Made by a program: the position numbers and the translations under genes. DNA of 64,000 bases from Planctomycetaceae bacterium (GTDB taxonomy: Bacteria > Planctomycetota > Planctomycetia > Pirellulales > Pirellulaceae), in NCBI GenBank assembly GCA_020638995.1, contig JACKHM010000002.1:310001-374000 (forward strand), read 5' to 3'. Of the stretch, positions 1 through 8,277 are shown one piece after another. The notes beneath the pieces were generated by a model. The model searched no databases and was not told the origin of the DNA. It saw only the letters and a list, made by a program, of their open reading frames with translations. The number at the start of each line of letters is the position of its first letter. Positions within the stretch are counted from its first letter, which is position 1.

Positions 1-993
1 CGAGCACTGCGCAAGGAGAATCAGCAGCTAAAGGCGCTGCTTGAACGCAATCAGCCCCAGTCCAATATGGTGGGGCAATCGCCAGCCATGCGCGAAGTTT
101 ATCGCTTGATTGAACGAGCCGGCCCAAGCGACAAGGCCATCTTGATTCAGGGCGAGAGTGGTACGGGAAAGGAATTGGTTGCGCAGGCACTGCATCGGCA
201 GAGCCAGCGTTCACGCAAACCCCTGGTTGTGATTAATTGCGCCGCGCTTCCCGAGACGCTTTTGGAAAGTGAACTCTTCGGTCACGAGAAGGGTTCGTTT
301 ACCGGTGCTGTTGGTACGAAGCAGGGCTTATTCGAGGTCGCCGACGGAGGGACTTTGTTTATTGACGAGATCGGGGAAATGCCAGGTTCGCTCCAAGCTA
401 AGCTGTTACGAGTGCTCGAAGACGGTTCGATGCGACGCGTCGGCTCCATTAAAGAGCGGAAAGTCAACGTCCGAATTCTCGCTGCCACTAACCGCAATTT
501 GGCCGACGAAGTCCGAGAGGGCAAGTTCCGCGAAGATCTTTTCTATCGTATCAATGTCATGTCGCTCGAATTGCCGCCGATCAGCGAGAGACAAGGCGAC
601 TTACCACTGCTTGTGTCACATTTTCTCGGGGAAGGTTGGGAGATCGAAGACGACGCTATGCGGGCACTCGAACGATACGATTGGCCTGGAAATGTACGGC
701 AACTGATCAATGCTATCGAACGCGGCAAGATCATGGCAGAAGGCAATGTCGTCCGGCTGCGGGATCTCCCGCGTGAAATCATGAATCGGTCGTCCACGGA
801 CTCACCGTCAATTCTTGCAGATACAGACGATCTGTCGTCTATTGAGCGTGCAAAGGTAATCGAGGTCTTGCGACGAGAGTCCGGAAACAAGACGCGAGCG
901 GCCAAGACGCTTGGCATCGACCGTCGCAAGCTGTATCGGTTGGTCGAGAAGTACGACATCAAACCAAGTGAGGTTGTGGCGAATCGCAACTAG
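1..993 (+). CDS. sigma-54-dependent transcriptional activator, NtrC type (5' end outside window)
   Basis: The frame is open from base 1, so the gene begins upstream; 330 residues are visible. They start with a charged linker helix (RALRKENQQLKALLE), as found between a receiver domain and an AAA+ domain. The ATPase then shows Walker A GESGTGKE near visible residue 51, the sigma-54 contact loop as GSFTGA (usually GAFTGA) near 98, and Walker B LFIDE near 119. The C-terminus is a Fis-type helix-turn-helix (SGNKTRAAKTLGI). Such proteins hydrolyse ATP to open promoters held by RNA polymerase with sigma-54. A receiver domain in the missing part is inferred from the linker, not seen. The gene converges on mnmA with only 6 bases between them. 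Confidence 0.93.
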   Translation, partial: RALRKENQQLKALLERNQPQSNMVGQSPAMREVYRLIERAGPSDKAILIQGESGTGKELVAQALHRQSQRSRKPLVVINCAALPETLLESELFGHEKGSFTGAVGTKQGLFEVADGGTLFIDEIGEMPGSLQAKLLRVLEDGSMRRVGSIKERKVNVRILAATNRNLADEVREGKFREDLFYRINVMSLELPPISERQGDLPLLVSHFLGEGWEIEDDAMRALERYDWPGNVRQLINAIERGKIMAEGNVVRLRDLPREIMNRSSTDSPSILADTDDLSSIERAKVIEVLRRESGNKTRAAKTLGIDRRKLYRLVEKYDIKPSEVVANRN

Positions 994-999
994 CGGACA

Positions 1000-2127
1000 T
1001 CACTCGGATTCGATCCAGCCGCCGCCTAATACTTGGTCTCCCTCGTAGCAGACGACCGCTTGGCCAGGCGCGATTCCAAACGGCGCAACGTCGAATTTGA
1101 TGTGCAGCCGACCACCTGTCAGTACCTCGGCGGTTGCTGGTGTCGCCGCGGCGTTGTAACGGATCTGTGCGAGACAACGGAAAGGCTCGGGCGGAGGTTC
1201 AATGAGCCAGTTCGTGTCAGCAGCGGTCAGCTCGTTCCTGGCAAGTTCGCCACGTTGACCGATTACGACTTGATTGAACGTGGGGTCGATTCGCGTGACA
1301 AAGTACGGTTCGCCCATGGCCACGCCCAACCCCTTGCGCTGCCCAACTGTGAATCGCTCAATTCCCGGATGCTCGCCAACGACCTGTCCATCCGTCGTCA
1401 CAATCTGCCCCGAGGTATCGATATTTCTTCGCCTCGCTCGAACGAACTCGTCGTGCTTGCCGTTCGTGACAAAGCAAATCTCCTGACTGTCCTTCTTCTC
1501 AGCGACATTCAATCCCAAGCCGCTCGCGATTTCGCGTATCTTCGACTTTTCAAAGGCTCCAACAGGCAACAGCATACGCGACAGCAAATGTCTTTCAATT
1601 CCGAACAGCACGTACGACTGGTCCTTTGACTTGTCGACGCCACGCGTCAGGCTTGGCACACCATCTTCGACTGACAATCGCATTCTAGCGTAATGGCCTG
1701 TAGCCACAAACTCAGCCTCGATGCTGTCCGCGTAATCGAATAGTTTTCCAAATTTGATCCAGTTATTGCACATCACGCACGGGTTAGGCGTGCGACCGGC
1801 GGTGTACTCATCAACGAAGTAATCGATTATCTGGCGAAACTCGGCCTGAAGATTCAGAGCATAGAAAGGAATGCCCAGCCGATCCGCGACCCGTCGTCCG
1901 TCTTCGGCATCGGATGCGCTACAGCAGCCTTGTTTGTGGTCTGCCCGATTATTCAGTAACGGCAAGAGCGGGCAATTCGCCTGTTTGCCATCGACCGAAC
2001 AAGCTTCGACCGCTTCCTCGCCGTGTCGCATGAATACGCCAACCACTTCGTGCCCTTGCTCGACCAGCAGATGCGCGGCAACACTGCTATCGACACCACC
2101 AGACATGGCCAAGACAACACGAGACAT
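1000..2127 (-). CDS. mnmA: tRNA-specific 2-thiouridylase MnmA
   Basis: A 375-residue protein that transfers sulfur to C2 of the wobble uridine (U34) in tRNAs for Lys, Glu and Gln. The N-terminal PP-loop ATP-binding motif SGGVDSS is intact, and both family cysteines are present in NPCVMCN (nucleophile) and SQEICFV (persulfide). A Cys-rich insertion (GCCSASDAEDGRR) lies before the Rossmann helix, as in many MnmA proteins. I start at the ATG at 2127 (MSRVVLAMSGG), because the longer GTG start at 2142 only adds five unlike residues. It lies 47 bases downstream of the selenoprotein candidate on the same strand, so the two may be cotranscribed. Confidence 0.95.
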   Translation of the reverse strand: MSRVVLAMSGGVDSSVAAHLLVEQGHEVVGVFMRHGEEAVEACSVDGKQANCPLLPLLNNRADHKQGCCSASDAEDGRRVADRLGIPFYALNLQAEFRQIIDYFVDEYTAGRTPNPCVMCNNWIKFGKLFDYADSIEAEFVATGHYARMRLSVEDGVPSLTRGVDKSKDQSYVLFGIERHLLSRMLLPVGAFEKSKIREIASGLGLNVAEKKDSQEICFVTNGKHDEFVRARRRNIDTSGQIVTTDGQVVGEHPGIERFTVGQRKGLGVAMGEPYFVTRIDPTFNQVVIGQRGELARNELTAADTNWLIEPPPEPFRCLAQIRYNAAATPATAEVLTGGRLHIKFDVAPFGIAPGQAVVCYEGDQVLGGGWIESE

Positions 2128-2174
2128 TACAGGCAGGCACACTCTTCGAAGATACAGGGCATGAGTTCTCTATC

Positions 2175-2834
2175 CTATCGGTGCTCGTCGCGACCAACAA
2201 TGTTACCGCGAGCAATATTTTGCAACTGCGCAATCAACTCGTCATTCGTCGGTTGATCTGCCGAGTGTTTGGGGATGTAAGTGACGCGGATGATTCCGTG
2301 GACATCGACAATGAACGAGCCGTGCAGCTGCAAAACATCGCCCACGGGTTTGCCGACGCCAGCTCGAAGCGTCGCCCGAAGTCCGCCTGCCCACACTGCC
2401 GGTCCGGCAACTTGCAAGGTCGTGCCGCGGGGCACGCCGTAGGCTTGATAAGCGATCCGCTTTGGATCTGCGAGACAAACGAATGGCAACCGATTGCGTT
2501 CGCGGAACTCAGATGTCTGCTCGACCGACCCCATCGTGATCACGGCGACGTCGCCGCCCGCGTCAAGGAATCGCCGATAATTGTCTCGCACGTCGACCAC
2601 GTGCTCTCGGCACATGGGTCAACCGAAGTGTCGAACAAACAACAACACGCGCGGCTGGGACTGCCAGAGTGAGCTGAGCAAAATTGCCTGACCAACATGG
2701 TCGAGCAAGCTTAGATCGGGCGCCAATTCGCCAGGCTGCAGCGGCGCGCGGGGATCGTCCTTGCGGTCATTGAAGTTCACGGTCGATTCCCCTGACGTTG
2801 CTTCCACTTTTTCTGAGTCGATTCGCTTGCGCAT
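2175..2834 (-). CDS. peroxiredoxin-like (AhpC/TSA, Prx-like2) protein, probable selenoprotein with in-frame TGA
   Basis: Two open segments, 2622-2834 and 2175-2618, lie in one frame and are separated only by a TGA at 2619-2621. Read through, they give 219 residues. The motif around the TGA is FVRHFG-U-PMCREH; members of this thioredoxin-fold family normally have HFGCP-x-CRE, so the TGA occupies the first, peroxidatic-type Cys (residue 72) and leaves a resolving Cys at 75. The later part keeps family features such as ITMGSVEQTSEF, LPFVCLADP and AYQAYGVPRG, so coding constraint continues after the TGA. A SECIS-like hairpin follows at 2588-2604. The likely role is thiol/peroxide redox chemistry. 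The alternative is a pseudogene with a Cys-to-stop mutation. No selenocysteine machinery is visible in the window. Confidence 0.8.
2588..2604 (-). promoter_or_regulatory. candidate bacterial SECIS hairpin
   Basis: In mRNA sense, GCACGU-GGUCG-ACGUGC makes a perfect 6-bp stem with a 5-base loop. The loop begins 21 bases after the UGA (20 bases between), and G fills both of its first two positions. The known bacterial SECIS pattern is an apical loop of 3-14 bases, about 16-37 bases from the UGA, with a G in the first two loop bases. A second hairpin (CCAUGUGC-CGAGA-GCACGUGG, 2597-2617) overlaps and would compete with it. Confidence 0.6.
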
Positions 2835-3273
2835 GTCATTCGATTTTCAGTCCTACCAAGTAGAGATAGCATAGCCGAACTTGGAAGACTTCAGAATGTT
2901 GCGATTCAGCTGGAACTCAACTAGCCAAGTTTCGAGCAGTGATTCATATGTCAATCTCGTAACCATTCACAGTTCACACGCGAGTGACGTCGGATTGGTA
3001 CGAACATTGCGTTGAAAGCTGACGCGGTCTCGCAAACATGCCGAATCGCTCCAAATTCCAAGAAATGGAAAATAAAACGGATGACATCTTTGCAAAACAC
3101 CGCAGATTGGGCTTGTAAAGTTTTCAATTCGACGCGACATTCCCGCCACGGTTAGACGTGGCCTTGCTAGCACGCAGCGAAAGAATCGAGCGCGCTGGAA
3201 GTGGCGACAGGATGTTACCGCTTAAAGTTGTCTAACTATTCGTAAACGACTGATCGATCCATGGAGGGACACG
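2835..3273. other. 439-base divergent intergenic region
   Basis: This lies between the divergent selenoprotein candidate and the thioredoxin-protease gene and must hold both promoters. I see no convincing sigma-70 pair and no credible small gene. It contains one copy of a 23-base dispersed repeat at 2890-2912. Confidence 0.6.
2890..2912 (+). repeat. dispersed intergenic repeat, copy 1
   Basis: The sequence TTCAGAATGTTGCGATTCAG (then CTG) matches 18 of 23 positions with 30572-30594. The shared cores are TTCAGAA and TTGCGAT at identical spacing. Both copies sit in long intergenic regions. Confidence 0.35.
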
Positions 3274-4752
3274 ATGGTCACTCTCAACGCGTTCGCGCTT
3301 GTCGTCGCGCTCTCTGGAGCCGGCGATACGGTCTTACTAGACTTTACCTCTCCCACCTGTGGACCGTGTCGAACGATGGAGCCGACTATCGGTCGTCTAA
3401 CTCGCGACGGTTATCCGATCCAAAAGATCGACGTATCTCAGCAGCCAGAAGTTGCCGCTCGATTCCAAGTCACAGGCGTGCCATGCTTCGTCATGTTGTC
3501 AAATGGTCGCGAAGTTGATCGAGTCGTTGGCGCCTGCAGCCACGCGCGGTTACTGCAAATGTACGCTAGTGCGGAATCCACTGCCAAGACGCCCACTTCG
3601 AAGTCGCTCGTCGAGACTGAACCGTCAGGCCTGCACGAACAAAGACCAACATTCAGCCATGAAAATGTGCGGGCCCAATCTCCCGATTCCAAATTCGATC
3701 GTGTCGATCACTCGTCCGAAATCACGGGCAACCCTCGTCGCGCGGCGTACGAGGCCACCATTCGGCTGCGTATTGAAGACGCCAGCGGCCACTCTGTTGG
3801 CACGGGCACAATTGTTGATAGGCATGGAAACGAAGCGCTCGCCGTCACTTGCGGCCACATTTTTCGAGACTCCGCCGGACAGGGCCGCGTGCTCGTCGAT
3901 CTGTTTCCAAATGGACAGCTTCGCACGGTGGAAGGAACACTCATTAGCTACGATCTCACACGCGACATTGGTTTGGTAAGTTTCGTTCCTGGCTACGCGG
4001 TGGAACCCGTGCGAATTGCTCCAGCCGGACATCAGTTTGCACGAGGCGATATCGTTTTCAGCGTCGGCTGTGATAACGGTACGGATCCGAGTGTAAGGGA
4101 GAGTCGCATTACGTCGATCGATCGTTACTTGGGTCCACCCAACATCGAGGCGACCGGAGAACCCGCACAGGGACGTAGCGGCGGCGGATTGTTCTCGAAC
4201 GACGGGTACCTGATTGGAATATGCAATCACGGCGACCCCAAAGATGATGAAGGTATTTACGCATCGCTGCCGACCATTCATTGGGAGCTGGATCGTGTGG
4301 GACAGCGACGTCTGTATCAGGCAAATGTAGAAGCGATTGCGATGCAGGGTCTGTCGCCCAGCCGAATCAAGCCACGACGGATCGATGCTAATCCAGACGC
4401 CACGGCTCAGGCGGTTTCACCCGTTGAACTCGCGAGCGCCCAGCTGCAAGATGTACCTGCGAATGCTCTTGGCCGCACTCCCAACGAGCAAAACTCCAAC
4501 GTACAGGGCGATACAGAAGTCATCTGTATTGTGCGTTCTCGCGGTAATCCTCAGTCCCAAGAACGTGTTTACGTTTTGGAACAGCCAACTTCCGATCTCC
4601 TGGATCGATTGGCCCGCGAATCTCGGAGCGGTGTCGGCGGCGGACAGGTCGCCACGCGGCACGTCCAGCCTACGTCCCAGCGACCAACCGCCATTCGTGC
4701 CACTACGCCGGGGGAACCAGTGGTGCGAGCTCAATCAGCGGATCGCCAGTAG
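3274..4752 (+). CDS. thioredoxin domain fused to a trypsin-like serine protease
   Basis: A 492-residue protein with two recognisable parts. Residues about 15-105 are a thioredoxin fold with active site CGPC (Cys29, Cys32) and the cis-Pro region TGVPCF. Residues about 160-350 are a chymotrypsin-fold domain with candidate triad His in TCGHIF (near 195), Asp in TRDIGLV (near 231) and Ser in GRSGGG (near 302). The C-terminal 140 residues are low-complexity, rich in Arg, Ser and Pro, with no domain I recognise. A Shine-Dalgarno GGAGGG lies 7 bases before the ATG. The N-terminus is hydrophobic (LNAFALVVALSGAG) but may simply be the first strand, so export is uncertain. The thioredoxin part might act as a redox switch or substrate reader for the protease; that is inference. 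Confidence 0.85.
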   Translation: MVTLNAFALVVALSGAGDTVLLDFTSPTCGPCRTMEPTIGRLTRDGYPIQKIDVSQQPEVAARFQVTGVPCFVMLSNGREVDRVVGACSHARLLQMYASAESTAKTPTSKSLVETEPSGLHEQRPTFSHENVRAQSPDSKFDRVDHSSEITGNPRRAAYEATIRLRIEDASGHSVGTGTIVDRHGNEALAVTCGHIFRDSAGQGRVLVDLFPNGQLRTVEGTLISYDLTRDIGLVSFVPGYAVEPVRIAPAGHQFARGDIVFSVGCDNGTDPSVRESRITSIDRYLGPPNIEATGEPAQGRSGGGLFSNDGYLIGICNHGDPKDDEGIYASLPTIHWELDRVGQRRLYQANVEAIAMQGLSPSRIKPRRIDANPDATAQAVSPVELASAQLQDVPANALGRTPNEQNSNVQGDTEVICIVRSRGNPQSQERVYVLEQPTSDLLDRLARESRSGVGGGQVATRHVQPTSQRPTAIRATTPGEPVVRAQSADRQ

Positions 4753-4772
4753 ACAGACGCGAGAATTAGATT

Positions 4773-4826
4773 AGATACGACGATCAATATAAAACGACCA
4801 CCGTCTCATCAATCCTGGTCGTATCT
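4773..4826 (+). repeat. inverted repeat with two mutually exclusive hairpins
   Basis: AGATACGAC at 4773-4781 pairs perfectly with GTCGTATCT at 4818-4826. The nested ACGACCA at 4794-4800 pairs perfectly with TGGTCGT at 4816-4822. The right arms overlap, so only one hairpin can form at a time. There is no T-run, so this is not a standard terminator. Confidence 0.4.
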
Positions 4827-4924
4827 GACGTTCGCATCGTTGCTAGTCAGTCGAAGTCGCGGGCCTGACCTATACTTCTGGGCGGGGACCCTTGCGAATT
4901 CTTCGTCTGAGCTGTGCCGTCTAG

Positions 4925-5149
4925 ATGCTTGCTTCGTTATTCCAATTCAGCTTCCTGTGCTTCATATCACTGGCAAATCTGTGCTTGGGATTTGCCATTG
5001 CGTCGCGGTTAGGGTTGGGCCCATCGCTGGGGGCGATTTTTCAGGAAGACTCAGCGTCGGGATCGCATATCGCTCGTGCGACCGGCAATGATTCTGGAAA
5101 CGCGTCGCTGGGAGCGGCTTCCCAGGCAGAATCAGTTAACGCTTCATAA
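4925..5149 (+). CDS. small single-span membrane protein, unknown function
   Basis: A 74-residue reading frame. Residues 4-30 are one hydrophobic segment (FQFSFLCFISLANLCLGFA) followed by a polar, Ala/Ser/Glu-rich tail. Its stop lies 27 bases before the start of the GAF-PAS-PilZ gene on the same strand, so a joint transcript is plausible. No clear ribosome-binding site precedes the ATG. I do not recognise a family. The clean membrane segment and the position in front of a signalling protein are the only reasons to call it real. Confidence 0.5.
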   Translation: MLASLFQFSFLCFISLANLCLGFAIASRLGLGPSLGAIFQEDSASGSHIARATGNDSGNASLGAASQAESVNAS

Positions 5150-5176
5150 CGTGCATTCCCCACTAGGACGCAACCT

Positions 5177-6586
5177 GTGACGACCATCGCCGTTCCATCG
5201 AATCTTGAACGCGAAGTTCTGAGCATGATTGTGCCTGCGTCGAGTAAGTACGAAGAGACGGAGCCGCAGTGTCCGACCCGTCAATCGGCGCTGATGTTGC
5301 TCAGTCGTTGCGCTCAGTCCATCGAAGACCCGTCCACTCTGATGGATGAAGCAGCGATCCTTGCCGCGACAACACTCGATGCAAAGATCGTCCTTGCGAC
5401 AGATCTTACGGGCACACCCGGCCAGTTATTACGCCGAATTAGCAAGTGCTCAAGTCCGGGAATTCGACACGAATCGCTATATCGCGAGATAACCGACGAT
5501 TCGCCCACAGGCTCAATCGCCGGTTTCGCCCTTCACACGGGCCACCCGATCGTTGTCGCAGACCTCGCCCGTGAAACTCGCTTTACCGACGGACCACTCG
5601 TTGAATCGGGCGCAGCTAGCGGAATCGTTTGCCCGGCGTTCTACCAAGAAAAAAAGTTCGGAGCGATTGGTGTATTTACGTACGGGTGTCGTGATTTCAC
5701 GCCAGATGATGTTTTGTTCGTTCACTCGCTTGCGTTGCTTTTAGGGCCCGCTCTCGCGCATCGCCGCGCGGAAAAGGCTCTGTCTGATCAGTCCAAGTTT
5801 CTGTCGTCAACAATCGACTCGTTGGATAGCATCGTTTTATTGCTAAACGACGAGGGTGACATTCTTCGACTGAACAAAGCGTGTCGATCGCTTGGAGGGT
5901 TTACGCTAGATGAGGTGCGCAAGCGGACACTGTGGGGTACGTTTTTGTTGCCTGAAGAAACCCCACTGATACACGACGTCTTCGCGCGACTGAAGGCCGG
6001 CGAGCACACCGTAAAGTGCGAGAGTTATCTACTGACCAAGCGCGGAGATCGTCGACGCATTTCGTGGGTGTTCTCCCGATTGCCCTTTAAGACTCAGCGA
6101 GGCCCTTCGGTCATCGCGAGCGGAATTGATATTTCGGAACAGCACCGAGCATTTGAGAAACTCGATGAACTATCGAGTATGGCGCGAAAGCTGGAAGCCA
6201 GAGTCAGCACGAAGCTCGGGCAGGCAGCTCTTCCAGCCGCGGATCTTGCCCACGACGAAAATTTTCCAACTCGGCGAGGCATCGAGCACCGAGCCTACCC
6301 TCGTCGTTCTTACCCGTATCTTCAAGCCATCGGTGTGTGTCACGGCGGAACGATGCCGAAACGCGAAGACTTTTTTGATGTTCGTTGTCGTGACATTTCC
6401 TCAAGAGGGTTCTCTTACATAACCGACGTTGCTCCGGACTTCATCGAGTTCGTTGTAACCTTCGGCTCGCCGCCCGCTCAGCTCTATTTGCGGTCGCGAG
6501 TGGTTCACGTTTCACCAATCGTGCATGACAGCCGAAGCTGTTTGCTCGTTGGCTGCGAGTATATTGAACGCGTAGAGCTTTCCTAG
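5177..6586 (+). CDS. GAF-PAS-PilZ signalling protein
   Basis: A 469-residue soluble protein with a GTG start preceded by AGGA. Residues about 45-200 form a GAF domain (ITDDSPTGSIAGFAL, PIVVADLARE). About 215-330 is a PAS domain with its C-cap (SRLPFKTQRGPSVIASGID). About 360-469 is a PilZ domain with both cyclic-di-GMP motifs: RxxxR as RAYPR and DxSxxG as DISSRG. There is no kinase, GGDEF or EAL domain, so it probably joins small-molecule or redox sensing to c-di-GMP binding and acts through a partner. The small membrane protein just upstream is one candidate partner. The domain calls are firm; the target is unknown. Confidence 0.88.
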   Translation: MTTIAVPSNLEREVLSMIVPASSKYEETEPQCPTRQSALMLLSRCAQSIEDPSTLMDEAAILAATTLDAKIVLATDLTGTPGQLLRRISKCSSPGIRHESLYREITDDSPTGSIAGFALHTGHPIVVADLARETRFTDGPLVESGAASGIVCPAFYQEKKFGAIGVFTYGCRDFTPDDVLFVHSLALLLGPALAHRRAEKALSDQSKFLSSTIDSLDSIVLLLNDEGDILRLNKACRSLGGFTLDEVRKRTLWGTFLLPEETPLIHDVFARLKAGEHTVKCESYLLTKRGDRRRISWVFSRLPFKTQRGPSVIASGIDISEQHRAFEKLDELSSMARKLEARVSTKLGQAALPAADLAHDENFPTRRGIEHRAYPRRSYPYLQAIGVCHGGTMPKREDFFDVRCRDISSRGFSYITDVAPDFIEFVVTFGSPPAQLYLRSRVVHVSPIVHDSRSCLLVGCEYIERVELS

Positions 6587-6605
6587 CGTTGTGCGCACTC
6601 GCGGC

Positions 6606-7847
6606 CTACCACACTCCTGCACCTTGATTATCTTCCAATCTCCGTTCTCGGTCGGGATCAGCTAAGTAAACGGTCGCGCGTGACAAGACTCGCGCACCGA
6701 TGCGGAGTGATTCCTCGTCGATATCGAATGTTGGCGTATGAAGCCCCGAACCGCCTACACGCTCCGACGTAGACCCAAGCCGGATCATCGCGCCTGGGAC
6801 TTGTTCAAGATAGAACGCAAAGTCTTCGCTCCCCATACTCGGTCGAGGAATTTCTTCGATGCCGCCCGCCTCGAGCACATCGCGAGCGGCAAGGCGTAGC
6901 ACTTGCAGTACCTTGGCGTCATTCACCACGGACTTGCAGCTGAGTCCAAACTGCACATTGATCTTCGTTTCACTGGTCTGCGCGACCGAACTTGCAATCC
7001 GGCTGATGTGTTCCATGGTCTTCCGCCGGACGACTTGATCCAGCGTTCGAATCGTGCCGCGAAGCATTACGAACTCTGGAATCACATTAGCGTGATCACC
7101 ACCCTCGACTTTCCCGATCGTTACTACCACTGCGTCTTGACTGTCCGTAACCCGTGGTATGAACAAATACAAGGCATTGACCAGTTGAGCCGCGGCGGCA
7201 ATCGGATCGCTGGCTTCATGAGGTCGCGCGGCATGGCCGCCACGACCGTGAATCACAATCTCCATTTCGTCACAGTTGGCTGTCAGTACACCTGCTCGAA
7301 AGCCGATATGTCCGACGCGACGCGCTGGGTCCATATGAACTGCGATCAACGACGTTACACCTTCCAAAGCTCCCGATCGAATCATGCCGGTCGCGCCTTC
7401 GCATGTCTCTTCGGCGGGCTGAAAGATCGCACGGAATGAAACATCCCACGGAAGTTCGCCACTCGTCTTCAAAGCTTTTAGTGCGGTGATGGCACCAAAC
7501 ACCGTTGCCGTGTGTGCATCGTGACCACAGGCGTGCATAACGCCTTCGTTTTGGCTGCAATAATCGACCTTCTTTGCGTCGCGAATGTGCAACGCGTCGA
7601 TGTCGGCGCGGATCCCGACTCGCGACTGAGTCGCTTGCGAGTCATCATCAACAATCAGTCCGCAACCCTCGGGGCCCATTTGCACCGAGAAACCCAAATC
7701 ACGCAGCAACTGATAAAGATATAAGCTGGTATCTCGTTCCTGCCCTGATAGCTCGGGATGAGCGTGCAGGTGGCGACGGATCTCGACAAGTTGCGAGAAC
7801 CGTTGGTCGATCTCTCGATCAAGTGCCTCGCGCCAATCAGTCGACAT
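6606..7847 (-). CDS. M20-family amidohydrolase/carboxypeptidase (M20D, hippurate or IAA-amino-acid hydrolase-like)
   Basis: A 413-residue metallopeptidase-fold enzyme that would hydrolyse N-acyl or N-aryl amino acids. Seen are EIRRHLHAHPELS at the N-terminus, the metal-site motif MHACGHDAHTA, FQPAEE with the catalytic Glu, and GGHAARPHEASDPI in the dimerisation domain. GSEDFAFYLE near the end carries a further family residue. I start at 7847 rather than 7883 because this ATG overlaps the stop of the upstream gene (ATGTCGACTGA), implying translational coupling. The substrate cannot be told from sequence. Confidence 0.92.
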   Translation of the reverse strand: MSTDWREALDREIDQRFSQLVEIRRHLHAHPELSGQERDTSLYLYQLLRDLGFSVQMGPEGCGLIVDDDSQATQSRVGIRADIDALHIRDAKKVDYCSQNEGVMHACGHDAHTATVFGAITALKALKTSGELPWDVSFRAIFQPAEETCEGATGMIRSGALEGVTSLIAVHMDPARRVGHIGFRAGVLTANCDEMEIVIHGRGGHAARPHEASDPIAAAAQLVNALYLFIPRVTDSQDAVVVTIGKVEGGDHANVIPEFVMLRGTIRTLDQVVRRKTMEHISRIASSVAQTSETKINVQFGLSCKSVVNDAKVLQVLRLAARDVLEAGGIEEIPRPSMGSEDFAFYLEQVPGAMIRLGSTSERVGGSGLHTPTFDIDEESLRIGARVLSRATVYLADPDRERRLEDNQGAGVW

Positions 7848-8106
7848 TTTCGGCTCGCTGTTCTTCCCTCGCCGCTTCCTCACGCAACACGCGTGTCATC
7901 CATCGCCCCCAGACGACATAATGAAACCCAATCATGCCAAAAAACATCACTCCCCCAAACACAATTGCCGGGCCGATGGCCCCCGTCGGAAGCATTAACA
8001 GCGTGCCGGCACAGACTGTGCCAATGACAAGCAACATGATAACGGTGAGCAACGAGTTGCTGGCTCGCTGTGGTGACGCTGGCGGTTTTTCAGGTCGTTC
8101 GAGCAT
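7837..8106 (-). CDS. small two-span membrane protein, unknown function
   Basis: An 89-residue protein starting MLERPEKPP. Two hydrophobic segments (LLTVIMLLVIGTVCAGTLLM and GPAIVFGGVMFFGMIGFHYV) are followed by a charged, Glu/Arg-rich cytoplasmic-type tail. Its stop overlaps the start of the M20 hydrolase by 11 bases, so the two are translated together. The upstream start at 8151 would add 15 residues unlike the rest. I recognise no family. Confidence 0.7.
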   Translation of the reverse strand: MLERPEKPPASPQRASNSLLTVIMLLVIGTVCAGTLLMLPTGAIGPAIVFGGVMFFGMIGFHYVVWGRWMTRVLREEAAREEQRAENVD

Positions 8107-8277
8107 GATAACCCAGGAAGTGATGGAAGAATGGCGTATGGACCGTCGCATTCTAGTCGACAGGGCGAGCTTCGACCAGCTTCACTCCCTGGACGTAGAT
8201 GCGGCACGCAGTACACTCTTTACGCAAGCGTGCATGAACATTTCTACTTCGTCCTAACGCACTTTGCGATCGATGCT

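Noticed and set aside
2597..2617. The longer CCAUGUGC hairpin as the SECIS element
   Set aside because: Its loop is only 9 bases from the UGA, too close for the bacterial SECIS rule; the 2588-2604 hairpin fits better.
4871..4876. TATACT as a -10 box for the small membrane gene
   Set aside because: No -35 element at acceptable spacing.
5041..5226. Minus-strand reading frame over the small membrane gene
   Set aside because: No domain, no ribosome site, and it is antisense to better candidates.
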